From assembly GCA_934086395.1 (NCBI GenBank), contig CAKOIE010000031.1, positions 1 to 16,002 on the forward strand: a stretch of DNA of 16,002 nt. The letters run 5' to 3'. Below the pieces are notes generated by a model, which saw only the letters and a list, made by a program, of their open reading frames with translations, searched no databases and had not been told where the DNA came from. Position numbers and translations under genes: made by a program. Shown here piece after piece: positions 7,679 to 14,613 of this stretch; positions within the stretch are counted from its first letter, which is position 1, and every line of letters begins with the position of its first letter. The stretch comes from an uncultured Bacilli bacterium (lineage in GTDB: Bacteria; Bacillota_I; Bacilli_A; RF39; UBA660).

Positions 7679-7708
7679 AAAATGTAGAGGTTTAAATTCT
7701 ACATTTTT
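7678..7708. terminator. Bidirectional terminator shared by convergent genes
   Basis: Perfect 11-bp stem AAAAATGTAGA / TCTACATTTTT (7678-7688 and 7698-7708) with a nine-base loop. It lies between the stop of the 580-aa gene and the stop of hpf, overlapping both stop codons. T runs on both strands let it serve both genes. Confidence 0.85.
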
Positions 7709-8228
7709 ATTTTGTATCGATTATTCCGTAATTTCCATCTTTTCTTTTATATAAAACAGAGATACATCCTTCATTAATATTGTTAAATACAAAGAAATCA
7801 TGATCAATTAGTTCCATTTGTAAAATAGCTTCTTCTTCGTCCATTGGTTTAATTTCTAAGACTTTTCTTTTTACAATCTTTTCTTCTGGTTCATCTTCTA
7901 TATCTGTTGGATCACTTAAAACCGGAGCAAATGTTTTATATTTTTTTAATTTTGCTTTATGTTTTCTTATTTGACCTTCTAATTTATCAACAACTAAATC
8001 AGTTGCAGCATATAGATCAGCATGTTTTTCTTCTGCTCTTAATGTAAATTTGTCAGTCGGAATAGTTACTTCGATAATTTGGTCTTTATCTTTAACTTTG
8101 ATAACAACACTGCATCTTATGTGTGCATCTTCACCAAAGTATTTATCAAGTTTACCTAATTTTTCAGTAATATGATTTCTGATGGCATCGGTAACTTTTA
8201 ACTTATCTCCTCTAATATTAATTTCCAT
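7707..8228 (-). CDS. hpf: Ribosome hibernation-promoting factor, long form
   Basis: The long HPF binds the decoding region of the small subunit and, through its C-terminal domain, dimerises ribosomes into inactive 100S particles during stress or stationary phase. The 173-aa product starts MEINIRGDKLKVTDAIRNHI. The N-terminal S30AE domain covers about 1-100 (including LGKLDKYF and the basic helix KLEGQIRKHKAKLKKYK). An acidic linker follows (DPTDIEDEPEE), and then the C-terminal dimerisation domain (IKPMDEEEAILQMELIDHDFFVF, then the GCISVLYKRKDGNYGIID part). The ATG at 8226-8228 is chosen over an in-frame upstream extension, because family proteins begin at this motif and GAGAGTGAT lies just before it. 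It is normally adjacent to secA; here it lies 2.7 kb away with two genes between. Confidence 0.95.
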   Translation of the reverse strand: MEINIRGDKLKVTDAIRNHITEKLGKLDKYFGEDAHIRCSVVIKVKDKDQIIEVTIPTDKFTLRAEEKHADLYAATDLVVDKLEGQIRKHKAKLKKYKTFAPVLSDPTDIEDEPEEKIVKRKVLEIKPMDEEEAILQMELIDHDFFVFNNINEGCISVLYKRKDGNYGIIDTK

Positions 8229-8253
8229 ATTATTTATCACTCTCCCTATGTGT

Positions 8254-8259
8254 ATTATA
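8254..8259 (-). promoter_or_regulatory. Likely -10 element of hpf
   Basis: A perfect TATAAT on the minus strand lies 25 bases upstream of the hpf ATG. No clear -35 hexamer is seen at 16-18 bases. Confidence 0.5.
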
Positions 8260-8339
8260 TCATAGAATTTAATACAAATGTACAAACATATATACTTTTT
8301 ATTATAATAATTTTAATGAAACCTAATTTTAAGAATTAT

Positions 8340-8989
8340 TTATTCTTTTATACCTTGTTTTAATTCTTTCCATTTTATTTCAGCGTCTTTATCCCATTCT
8401 TTTACAGCCATATATCCGTAATCATAATCATTAGTAAAATATATTCTTAATCCATTTGTTAAAATTATTTTTAAAAAAGAGATATATGACTCTTGTCCTT
8501 TAGGTTCCTTAATTCCATATGAACCAGTAAAGTCATATGTTAATTCAAAGTCGTCTTGCATTCCTATTTCATATCCAATTATCTCTTGATTTATTAAATT
8601 TGAAATATCACATTGCCATCAATATTATTGTAATTACAACCCGGCTCAATATTATCAGGTAGAGAATTTAAACCTATTTTTAAAGAACTTCCTTCGGAAT
8701 AATCAATTTCAAATTTATCATCATTTTCAAACTCAATGATTATTGGATTATCAAATTGAATATTTCTAGTAAATTTATAATCATCTTTAAAAATTTCTAT
8801 TTTTGCTACTTCATCCCCATATTTTTTATATGCAGTGTTGTCTAGCTGTTCAGATATATCATAGCAGTATCCAACTATTTTAATACTTTTTATTTTTTTA
8901 TCTTTTAAGTTAAATTCAGTTAATTTTTTTAATAATTTATTTGGTTCTTGTATTAGATCAACGTTCCAATTGTTAAAATCGTATCTCAT
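8340..8989 (-). pseudogene. Conserved hypothetical gene split by a one-base frameshift
   Basis: Two open frames read as one protein. The 5' part (ATG at 8987-8989, MRYDFNNWNVDL...) runs to ...CNYNNIDGNVIFQI and stops at 8594-8596. The 3' part is open in the next frame well before its first ATG (8559-8561), reading SNLINQEIIGYEIG and then MQDDFELTYDFTGSYGIKEP to the stop at 8340. Adding one T to the TTT at 8603-8605 joins them as ...GNVIFSNLINQEIIGYE..., giving about 216 aa. The 3' ORF has no usable ribosome site at its own ATG (AGGA abuts it), so it is not a separate gene. The product would be soluble, acidic and aromatic-rich; I cannot name it. An assembly or read error in a homopolymer is possible, but the gene upstream is also broken. 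The start has only a weak GAAAGTGAT site and follows the upstream remnant's stop by five bases, typical of an operon. Confidence 0.75.
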
Positions 8990-8994
8990 TTTTA

Positions 8995-9182
8995 TCACTT
9001 TCTATAGAAATTACCATATTTAGATAATTTTTCATGTTCTCTTATATTTTTAATTTTTTAAGTATTCGTATCCACTATCAATTGTAACTGCACCATATGT
9101 GCATCTTTTAAAGCATTAATATCTTTTGATTCATTAATTGAACCACTTATTTTCGTTTTGTCTTGTTTAATTTTATTTTTTT
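8995..9182 (-). pseudogene. Truncated, multiply frameshifted 3' gene fragment
   Basis: This interval has no intact ORF, but three consecutive frames join into coding-like text on the minus strand. From about 9182 to 9100 it reads ...KQDKTKISGSINESKDINALKDA. From about 9099 to 9059 it reads TYGAVTIDSGYEYLK. From about 9058 to the TGA at 8995-8997 it reads KIKNIREHEKLSKYGNFYRK. Codon use here (GGT GCA GTT ACA, GAT AGT GGA TAC) is unlike random AT-rich spacer. The last stop lies five bases before the ATG of the next broken gene, as in an operon. The 5' part is missing; the fragment ends within about 25 bases of the 10-bp repeat array. I do not recognise the parent family. Confidence 0.5.
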
Positions 9183-9206
9183 AAAATAATAATAACTCTT
9201 TTAAAA

Positions 9207-9256
9207 GCTGTTCAGTTCTGTTCGGAGCTGTTCAGTCCTGTTCGGAGCTGTTCAGC
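9207..9256. repeat. Array of five 10-bp direct repeats
   Basis: Five contiguous units alternate between two types: GCTGTTCAGT, TCTGTTCGGA, GCTGTTCAGT, CCTGTTCGGA, GCTGTTCAGC. All share CTGTTC, so there is a 10-bp period and a stronger 20-bp period. The array is about half G+C in a very AT-rich region. It starts four bases beyond the stop codon of the AlbA_2 regulator gene. The 10-bp period puts each CTGTTC on the same face of the helix. No hairpin is formed. Confidence 0.9.
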
Positions 9257-9260
9257 CAAA

Positions 9261-10712
9261 TTATTGTTTTATGACATATTTTCCATAAGCGTCATTCTTG
9301 GTAGTACCAGTCCATATTATTAATTCTTTTTCTATTAATCTGTTTAACAATGCTACAGTAGTAGTTTTACTTCTGCCTATTATATTACCAATTTCTTCTC
9401 TTGTTGCACCATTGTTATTAATAATGAATTCGATAGCTTTTTGTTCAGGATACGTTAATAGATTCCAAATATTTTTTACTGTTTCATTTGATGAAGCATT
9501 GTTTACATTAGATCTATTTTCTATATCATTATCTAAAACGAGCAATACAGAATTACGATCTGGTTCAGAATAATCTGGATCATTCAAGTTGTAGTCATGC
9601 ATTTCCTTATAAATTCTTTTTACACCTTCATTTAATTCTCTTACAATGCCAAATTCAACTAATGCTCTTGCTATCTGCGGATTTCTTGAATATCTTTTAA
9701 CTTTCATTGTATTTAATGTCACAAAACCGCCAAGTTTGCCAGGAGAAGATATTTCCATTCTGTTATTATATATTTTAACTATTATTTGCTCTCCACTATT
9801 AGAATAATCTCTATGGGTTACGGCATTTACGATTCCTTCATACCATGCAAATTCAGGATATTCAGGATGTTTTTCAAAAACACCATTTGAATTTAAATAA
9901 CTAAATTCTCTTAATTGGGAATTAATAAAATCCTTAGCTTCGTTTAAAATTCTATATAAATTTTTATCAAAAGTCTTTTCTTTTATTACATTCATTGAAG
10001 TTCCTATTTGAAAATCATTACCTTCAAATTTAATTACTCTTAAACGAGAGCAAGGAAAATATATTGATGGATTTTTGCCAAATAAAAGCATACCTGCATT
10101 AGTAAATTTTAATTCGCCCTTAATTTCTCTAATATAACCTCTTGCTTTTAATACTGAAATATCATCAGCATCTGTATCAATTTTTTTCTTAAAAATGCCA
10201 ACTACTTCTGTATCGATATCATCCATACTAGAATCCCAAACAATTTGATTTTCGAAATTAGTTTCATTTCTATCATATTCTAAACTTTTTATTTGATCAT
10301 ATGTTAGTTTAATAGAGGAATCTCCTTGTCTACAAAAAACTTCATCCTTAACATTTCTAATTACTCTATTCATAGATGGTTCTACATGATATAAAATTAT
10401 AGTATCAACTTCACCTTTAGAATTATTCATATTTATTATTTCACAATTGCAAATTGGTGTTGGCTTTAAGTATGCTGAAACTATTTTCTGTGCTTCATTT
10501 AATTTATCTATTCCATATTTATTAAATCCTTCTATGTTTCCATTATCTGCAATACCAAGTGCCACTATTCCGCCTTGAGCATTAGCTAGTGCCATAACCT
10601 CATTAGCAACGGTTTTCAAATCTGTTTTTGCAGATTTTCTTTCAAAGTAAAGGTTTTCAGGTTGTTGTAAAAATTCTATTGTGATTTTTTTATTAATATT
10701 AGATAAAGACAT
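9261..10712 (-). CDS. Schlafen AlbA_2 / HATPase / HTH putative regulator
   Basis: A 483-aa soluble protein of the COG2865 type (predicted transcriptional regulators, often misnamed RecG-like helicases). The AlbA_2 (divergent Schlafen AAA_4) domain covers about 14-135, with the signature E24RKSAKTDLKTVANEVMA, then LANAQGGIVALGIADNG. A GHKL/HATPase-like C-terminal domain covers about 285-375, seen as the helix EGIVNAVTHRDY (292-303) and SSPGKLGG (322-329). A winged helix-turn-helix lies at about 420-475 (TYPEQKAIEFIINNNG, then GRSKTTTVALLNRLIEKELI). The likely role is nucleic-acid-binding regulation, and relatives are frequent in accessory regions; the target is unknown. The start is ATG at 10710-10712 behind GAGGTGAC. 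Only TAA and four bases separate it from the 10-bp repeat array, which might be its operator. It is transcribed alone, downstream of the cold-shock gene. Confidence 0.85.
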   Translation of the reverse strand: MSLSNINKKITIEFLQQPENLYFERKSAKTDLKTVANEVMALANAQGGIVALGIADNGNIEGFNKYGIDKLNEAQKIVSAYLKPTPICNCEIINMNNSKGEVDTIILYHVEPSMNRVIRNVKDEVFCRQGDSSIKLTYDQIKSLEYDRNETNFENQIVWDSSMDDIDTEVVGIFKKKIDTDADDISVLKARGYIREIKGELKFTNAGMLLFGKNPSIYFPCSRLRVIKFEGNDFQIGTSMNVIKEKTFDKNLYRILNEAKDFINSQLREFSYLNSNGVFEKHPEYPEFAWYEGIVNAVTHRDYSNSGEQIIVKIYNNRMEISSPGKLGGFVTLNTMKVKRYSRNPQIARALVEFGIVRELNEGVKRIYKEMHDYNLNDPDYSEPDRNSVLLVLDNDIENRSNVNNASSNETVKNIWNLLTYPEQKAIEFIINNNGATREEIGNIIGRSKTTTVALLNRLIEKELIIWTGTTKNDAYGKYVIKQ

Positions 10713-10796
10713 ATTGTCACCTCATTAACATTTTAACATAAATGTATTTAAATGACTATTTTTTGATAGATGTGTTAGTGTAAAGTGAATATTAAA

Positions 10797-10826
10797 TTAA
10801 AAAAAGCACTTTTTATATCAAGTGCT
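10797..10826 (-). terminator. Terminator of the cold-shock gene
   Basis: The minus strand reads AGCACTT, a loop, AAGTGCT and then TTTTTTT, 14 bases after the csp stop. Confidence 0.85.
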
Positions 10827-10839
10827 AAATTATAGTATT

Positions 10840-11052
10840 TTATACATTTACAGTTAACACTAAACTTACATTTTCTGCTTGTAATCCCTTAGAAGTTTCA
10901 ATAAGTTTAAAATTTACAGTATCACCTTCTTTTAAAGTTTTATAACCTTTCATTTGAATATTAGAATAGTGAATAAATATATCACTTAATCCTTTACATT
11001 CAATAAATCCATATCCTAGGTTATTGTTAAACCATTTTACTTTTCCAATCAT
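10840..11052 (-). CDS. Cold-shock-domain protein (CspA family)
   Basis: A 70-aa single cold-shock domain, the usual length for bacterial Csp, which binds single-stranded RNA/DNA and melts mRNA structure. RNP1 appears as GYGFIE (residues 13-18), where the family's K-G-Y-G-F is L-G-Y-G-F here, and RNP2 as DIFIHY (24-29). KVKWFNNN at the N-terminus and EGDTVNF further on are typical. The start is ATG at 11050-11052 with AGGAAAGG about ten bases upstream. It has its own promoter, embedded just after the ileS stop, and its own terminator, so it is expressed separately from ileS although on the same strand. The 5' leader is short, unlike the long thermosensing leaders of some cspA genes. Confidence 0.95.
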   Translation of the reverse strand: MIGKVKWFNNNLGYGFIECKGLSDIFIHYSNIQMKGYKTLKEGDTVNFKLIETSKGLQAENVSLVLTVNV

Positions 11053-11086
11053 AATTCTATTTCCTTTCCTATCACACTTATAGAAT

Positions 11087-11114
11087 ATAATATTTGATAA
11101 GAATAATTTGTCGA
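11087..11114 (-). promoter_or_regulatory. Promoter of the cold-shock gene
   Basis: -35 TCGACA (11109-11114), 16-base spacer, -10 TATTAT (11087-11092) on the minus strand. The -35 lies immediately beyond the T tract of the ileS terminator. Confidence 0.6.
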
Positions 11115-11150
11115 AAAAGAAAATAGAAAAGAATTATTCACTCTTTTCTA
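11113..11150 (-). terminator. Terminator of ileS
   Basis: TAGAAAAGA (minus strand, 11150-11142) pairs perfectly with TCTTTTCTA (11132-11124) across a nine-base loop containing the ileS stop codon. A T-rich tail interrupted by one C follows. Confidence 0.65.
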
Positions 11151-14100
11151 TTAAAATAGTTACGTTATGTCCATTAATTTCGATTGCCTCGCCAACTTCT
11201 TTTTCTTCATAGGTTGTTGCTAATGTTTCTTCTTTAACATAATCTTTAAACATTGTTAAGGCATCATTAACTTCATTATCTCCATGATAGTAAAGTTTAA
11301 TTCTATCTTCAATATTTAAACCACTTGTTTTTCTTAGATTTTGTACTTTAGATACAAATTCACGAGCAAGTCCTTCAAGTAAAAGTTCACGAGTTAATTC
11401 AGTATTTAAGATAATAAATTTATTATTTTCCATACCGACATTAAATCCTTCTTTGGCTTCTATTCTTACGTCTACCATGTTAGGAGTTATATCAAGTCTT
11501 TCACCATCAAAATCTATTGTGATAGTCTCTTCTTTAAGTAAGGCTTCTTCATCTTCAATACTTAGATTTTTTAATGCTTCACTATATAATCCCATTTTTG
11601 GTCCAAACATTGAGCCACATATTTTAAAGTTAGGTTTGATTGTAAAATTCATATATTTAGATAAGTCATCTACAAATGTTACTTTTTTAACATTTAGTTC
11701 TTCATTAATTAAACTTACTAAATCTCCTAATATATTTTCATATTTTCCATCAATTAAGGCTTCACTTATTGGTTGACGTACTTTTATTTTTGTTTCTTCA
11801 CGGACGAATCTTCCGGTTGAGATTAAATCTCTAACTAAATCCATTTTAACTTCTATTTCTTCATTAATTAATGATTCATCGTATTTAGGGAAATCACTTA
11901 AATGAACAGATTTTTCGCCTGTTAGGTTTCTATATATTTCTTCAGTTGCATAAGGAATAATTGGAGCACATAATTTACATAAACCAGTTAGTACTTCGTA
12001 AGTGGTAATGTATACAGCTTTTTTAGAATTGTCTAACTCACTACTCCAGAATCTATTTCTATTTCTTCTAATATACCAATTTGATAAATCATCAGATACA
12101 AATGAAGTAACTTGTTTAACTACTTGATTTAAATCATAAGCTTCATATGCATCTGTAACGTTTTTAACAAGTTTATTATATTTTGATAGTAGCCATTTAT
12201 CTATTTCTTCACGATCTTTATATTCAACAAAGCATGTGTCAGTATCAATTCCGTCAATATTGGCATATGTTTGGAAGAATGTATAAGTGTTTTTAAATGG
12301 ATTAAAGAATTTAGAATGTACTTCTTTACAACCTTTTGAATCATATTTTAAAGGAGTCCATACTGGGGATGCAGATAACATATACCATCTTACAATATCA
12401 GCTCCATATTCAGAAAGTTCTTTAATTGGATCAACCACATTTCCAGTTGATTTACTCATTTTTTTGCCGAATCCATCAAGTACCATATCGTTTACAACTA
12501 CGTTTTTAAAGCTTGATTTACCGGAAATAATTGTTGATATTACAAGAAGTACATAGAACCAACCACGAGTTTGATCAAGTCCTTCAGCGATAAAATCAGC
12601 TGGAAATTGATTTTCAAATAATTCTTTGTTTTCAAATGGATAATGGAATTGAGCATATGGCATAGATCCTGAATCAAACCAAACGTCTAGTACATCTTTA
12701 ACTCTTTCCATTGTTTTACCACACTCAGGACATTTAATATGTAAATCATCTACGTAAGGACGATGTAATTCGATTTTTCTTACATCTACGTCTTCTATTA
12801 CTAAGCTTTGTAGTTCATCTAATGAGCCAATAACGTGAATATGACCACAAGAACAAGTCCATACTGGAAGTGGACAACCCCAATATCTATTTCTTGAAAT
12901 TCCCCAGTCAATCATATTTTCAAGCCAGTTTGCGAAACGTTTTGTTCCAACGTAGTCAGGATACCAATTAATCTTTTTGTTTTCTTCAATAATTTTATCT
13001 TTATATGCTGTTGTTTTAATATACCAAGCTGGTTTTGGATAACAAATAAGTGGTGAATGGCATCTCCAACAATGAGGATAGTCATGAGTTATTTTAATCT
13101 TTTTAAATAATTTATCATTTTCTTTTAACCATTTAATTATTTCAATTTCTAGATTTTGATCAGTTACTAGTGTTCCTTTCCAAGGGCCAGTAGTATAACA
13201 TCCGTCTAAACCAACTGGATTTACAAAACCAATACCATTTTCACGGCAAACACGGTTATCATCTTCACCATAAGCTGGAGCTATATGAACAACACCAGTA
13301 CCATCTTCAGCTGTTACATAATCATCGGCAATTACTTCATGACATTTGCCTTCTACTTTAACAAAAGGCATTAATTGTTCATATTTAATACCTACTAAAT
13401 CTGTTCCTTTATATGTTTCTAAAACTTCATAATCATCACCTAATACCTTATTTGCTAGTGATTCTGCTAGAATAAATTTATATCCTTGAGATAAAACTTT
13501 TACATATGTTAAATTTGGATTAACACAGATTGCAACGTTTGCTAGTAAAGTCCAAGGTGTTGTTGTCCATGCTAGGAAATATTCATCGGCATCAACTTTT
13601 TTTAAAGGAACAATTACTGTGTTTACACTTGTTTCTTCATAGCCTTGAGATACTTCATTTTGAGATAATTCTGTTCCACATCTAGGACAATACCATAAGA
13701 CTTTATTACCATGATATAATAATCCTTTTTTATCCATTTCTTTAATTATCCACCATTCAGATTCAATGTATTCATTTGAACATGTTACATATGGATGTTT
13801 GCAATCAATAAATTGTCCCATTTTATCTGTGACAGCATTTATTTCATCAATATTTAAAGCAGTTGCTTTATTACATTCACGGCAGAAATTTTCAACGCCA
13901 AATGCTTCGATATCGGCTTTAGTTTTAAAACCTAATTTCTTTTCAACATTTACTTCAATTGGAAGCCCATGAGTATCAAGACCAATTTTTCTTAATACTC
14001 TTTCACCTTTCATTGTATGATATTTACAAAATGAATCTTTGATAGTTTTAGCAAGTACATGATGAATTCCTGGTTTAGCATTTGCATAAATAGGTCCATC

Positions 14101-14235
14101 ATAGAATACCCATGTTTTACCATTTTTACGGTTTTCAATTGTTTCATTTAAAATATCTTCTTTTTTCCATCCTTGTAAGATGCTTTCTTCTACTTCTTCA
14201 ACTTTTCTTTTGTCTAATTCTTTAAAGTTTTTCAT
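11134..14235 (-). CDS. ileS: Isoleucyl-tRNA synthetase, type 2 (eukaryote-like)
   Basis: It charges tRNA-Ile with isoleucine in the cytoplasm. The start is ATG at 14233-14235 (MKNFKELDKRKVEE), with GGAGGGAG upstream; the longer in-frame start lies inside the T-box terminator and is rejected. The 1033-aa product has the class I HIGH-type motif in the form PGIHHV (55-60, within YANAKPGIHHVLAKTIKDSF). A Cys pair YCPRCG follows, then the CP1 editing domain (WTTTPWTL, and the GTGVVHIAPAYGEDD segment). A second Cys set (CSCGH and CPECG), a KMSKS loop at 592-596 (GFGKKMSKSTGN), the anticodon-binding domain and a C-terminal extension complete it. The PGIHH signature and length mark the IleRS2 clade shared with eukaryotes and with mupirocin-resistant bacterial enzymes, so low mupirocin sensitivity is an inference. 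Expression is governed by the Ile T-box leader. Confidence 0.97.
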   Translation of the reverse strand: MKNFKELDKRKVEEVEESILQGWKKEDILNETIENRKNGKTWVFYDGPIYANAKPGIHHVLAKTIKDSFCKYHTMKGERVLRKIGLDTHGLPIEVNVEKKLGFKTKADIEAFGVENFCRECNKATALNIDEINAVTDKMGQFIDCKHPYVTCSNEYIESEWWIIKEMDKKGLLYHGNKVLWYCPRCGTELSQNEVSQGYEETSVNTVIVPLKKVDADEYFLAWTTTPWTLLANVAICVNPNLTYVKVLSQGYKFILAESLANKVLGDDYEVLETYKGTDLVGIKYEQLMPFVKVEGKCHEVIADDYVTAEDGTGVVHIAPAYGEDDNRVCRENGIGFVNPVGLDGCYTTGPWKGTLVTDQNLEIEIIKWLKENDKLFKKIKITHDYPHCWRCHSPLICYPKPAWYIKTTAYKDKIIEENKKINWYPDYVGTKRFANWLENMIDWGISRNRYWGCPLPVWTCSCGHIHVIGSLDELQSLVIEDVDVRKIELHRPYVDDLHIKCPECGKTMERVKDVLDVWFDSGSMPYAQFHYPFENKELFENQFPADFIAEGLDQTRGWFYVLLVISTIISGKSSFKNVVVNDMVLDGFGKKMSKSTGNVVDPIKELSEYGADIVRWYMLSASPVWTPLKYDSKGCKEVHSKFFNPFKNTYTFFQTYANIDGIDTDTCFVEYKDREEIDKWLLSKYNKLVKNVTDAYEAYDLNQVVKQVTSFVSDDLSNWYIRRNRNRFWSSELDNSKKAVYITTYEVLTGLCKLCAPIIPYATEEIYRNLTGEKSVHLSDFPKYDESLINEEIEVKMDLVRDLISTGRFVREETKIKVRQPISEALIDGKYENILGDLVSLINEELNVKKVTFVDDLSKYMNFTIKPNFKICGSMFGPKMGLYSEALKNLSIEDEEALLKEETITIDFDGERLDITPNMVDVRIEAKEGFNVGMENNKFIILNTELTRELLLEGLAREFVSKVQNLRKTSGLNIEDRIKLYYHGDNEVNDALTMFKDYVKEETLATTYEEKEVGEAIEINGHNVTILIEKSE

Positions 14236-14239
14236 TTTA

Positions 14240-14471
14240 AATCTCCCTCCTAAATAAAAAACGTCCATAATATAGGAACGAATTTATCCGTGGTACCATC
14301 CTATTTTATGAACGTATTCATACACTTTAAACTTTAACGCAGTTAACGTATTTAGCTTATCCCTAAATCGCATCAGAAGTGATCTATAAATATTATTTTT
14401 TCATTGCTCACACCAAAATACAATTTCTCTTTAAAAAATAATTATTTATCGTCTTCATCAATTGCTTTATA
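14240..14471 (-). promoter_or_regulatory. Isoleucine T-box leader (riboswitch) of ileS
   Basis: The leader runs about 235 nt from the predicted transcription start to the ileS ATG. The conserved T-box core reads AGGATGGTACCACGG (14302-14288), matching AGGGTGGTACCGCG. Its flanks ATAGGA and TCCTAT pair to make the antiterminator. A stem I opens with GATGAAGACGATA. The specifier bulge reads ATC (14383-14381), an Ile codon, followed by ACTTCTGA as is usual for specifier loops. Uncharged tRNA-Ile should pair with the specifier and with the TGG of the T-box bulge, favouring antitermination and ileS expression. Confidence 0.93.
14256..14280 (-). terminator. T-box intrinsic terminator of ileS leader
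   Basis: On the minus strand CGTTCC pairs with GGACG (one bulged T) and is followed by TTTTTT. The CGT and TCC bases are also needed for the antiterminator, so the two folds are mutually exclusive. Confidence 0.7.
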
Positions 14472-14477
14472 AGTTAC

Positions 14478-14506
14478 ATTATAATTTTTATTTTATTGTT
14501 TGTCAA
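14478..14506 (-). promoter_or_regulatory. Consensus sigma-A promoter of ileS
   Basis: Perfect TTGACA (14501-14506), 17-base spacer and perfect TATAAT (14478-14483) on the minus strand. This is the strongest promoter match in the window, suiting a gene regulated by attenuation. Confidence 0.92.
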
Positions 14507-14559
14507 TTACTATTTTTTAGTTAGATAGTATAATTAATATGATACAAGGGTAATTACTT

Positions 14560-14580
14560 CATAAAGTAGATTACTTTATG
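14560..14580. repeat. Short inverted repeat between ileS promoter and terminator of the 399-aa gene
   Basis: CATAAAGTA and TACTTTATG are perfect nine-base arms around GAT. There is no adjoining T run on the minus strand, so it is not an obvious terminator; it could be a regulator site upstream of the ileS promoter or decayed sequence. Confidence 0.5.
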
Positions 14581-14586
14581 AACAAG

Positions 14587-14613
14587 AAAAAAAGTAGCTC
14601 AAAACTACTTTTT
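14587..14613 (-). terminator. Terminator of the 399-aa gene
   Basis: AAAAAGTAG / CTACTTTTT stem with a seven-base loop, then a T run on the minus strand. The gene's TAG stop is within the ascending arm. Confidence 0.8.

Noticed and set aside
8597..8608. Programmed -1 ribosomal frameshifting at the split hypothetical gene
   Set aside because: The reading-frame context does not fit an X XXY YYZ slippery heptamer and no stimulatory hairpin is evident; a deleted T is simpler.
9207..9256. Miniature CRISPR array
   Set aside because: Repeat units are 10 bp and contiguous, without unique spacers, and no cas genes are present.
14560..14580. Second terminator ahead of ileS
   Set aside because: The inverted repeat has no following T run on the minus strand and lies upstream of the ileS promoter; it is kept only as an unexplained repeat.
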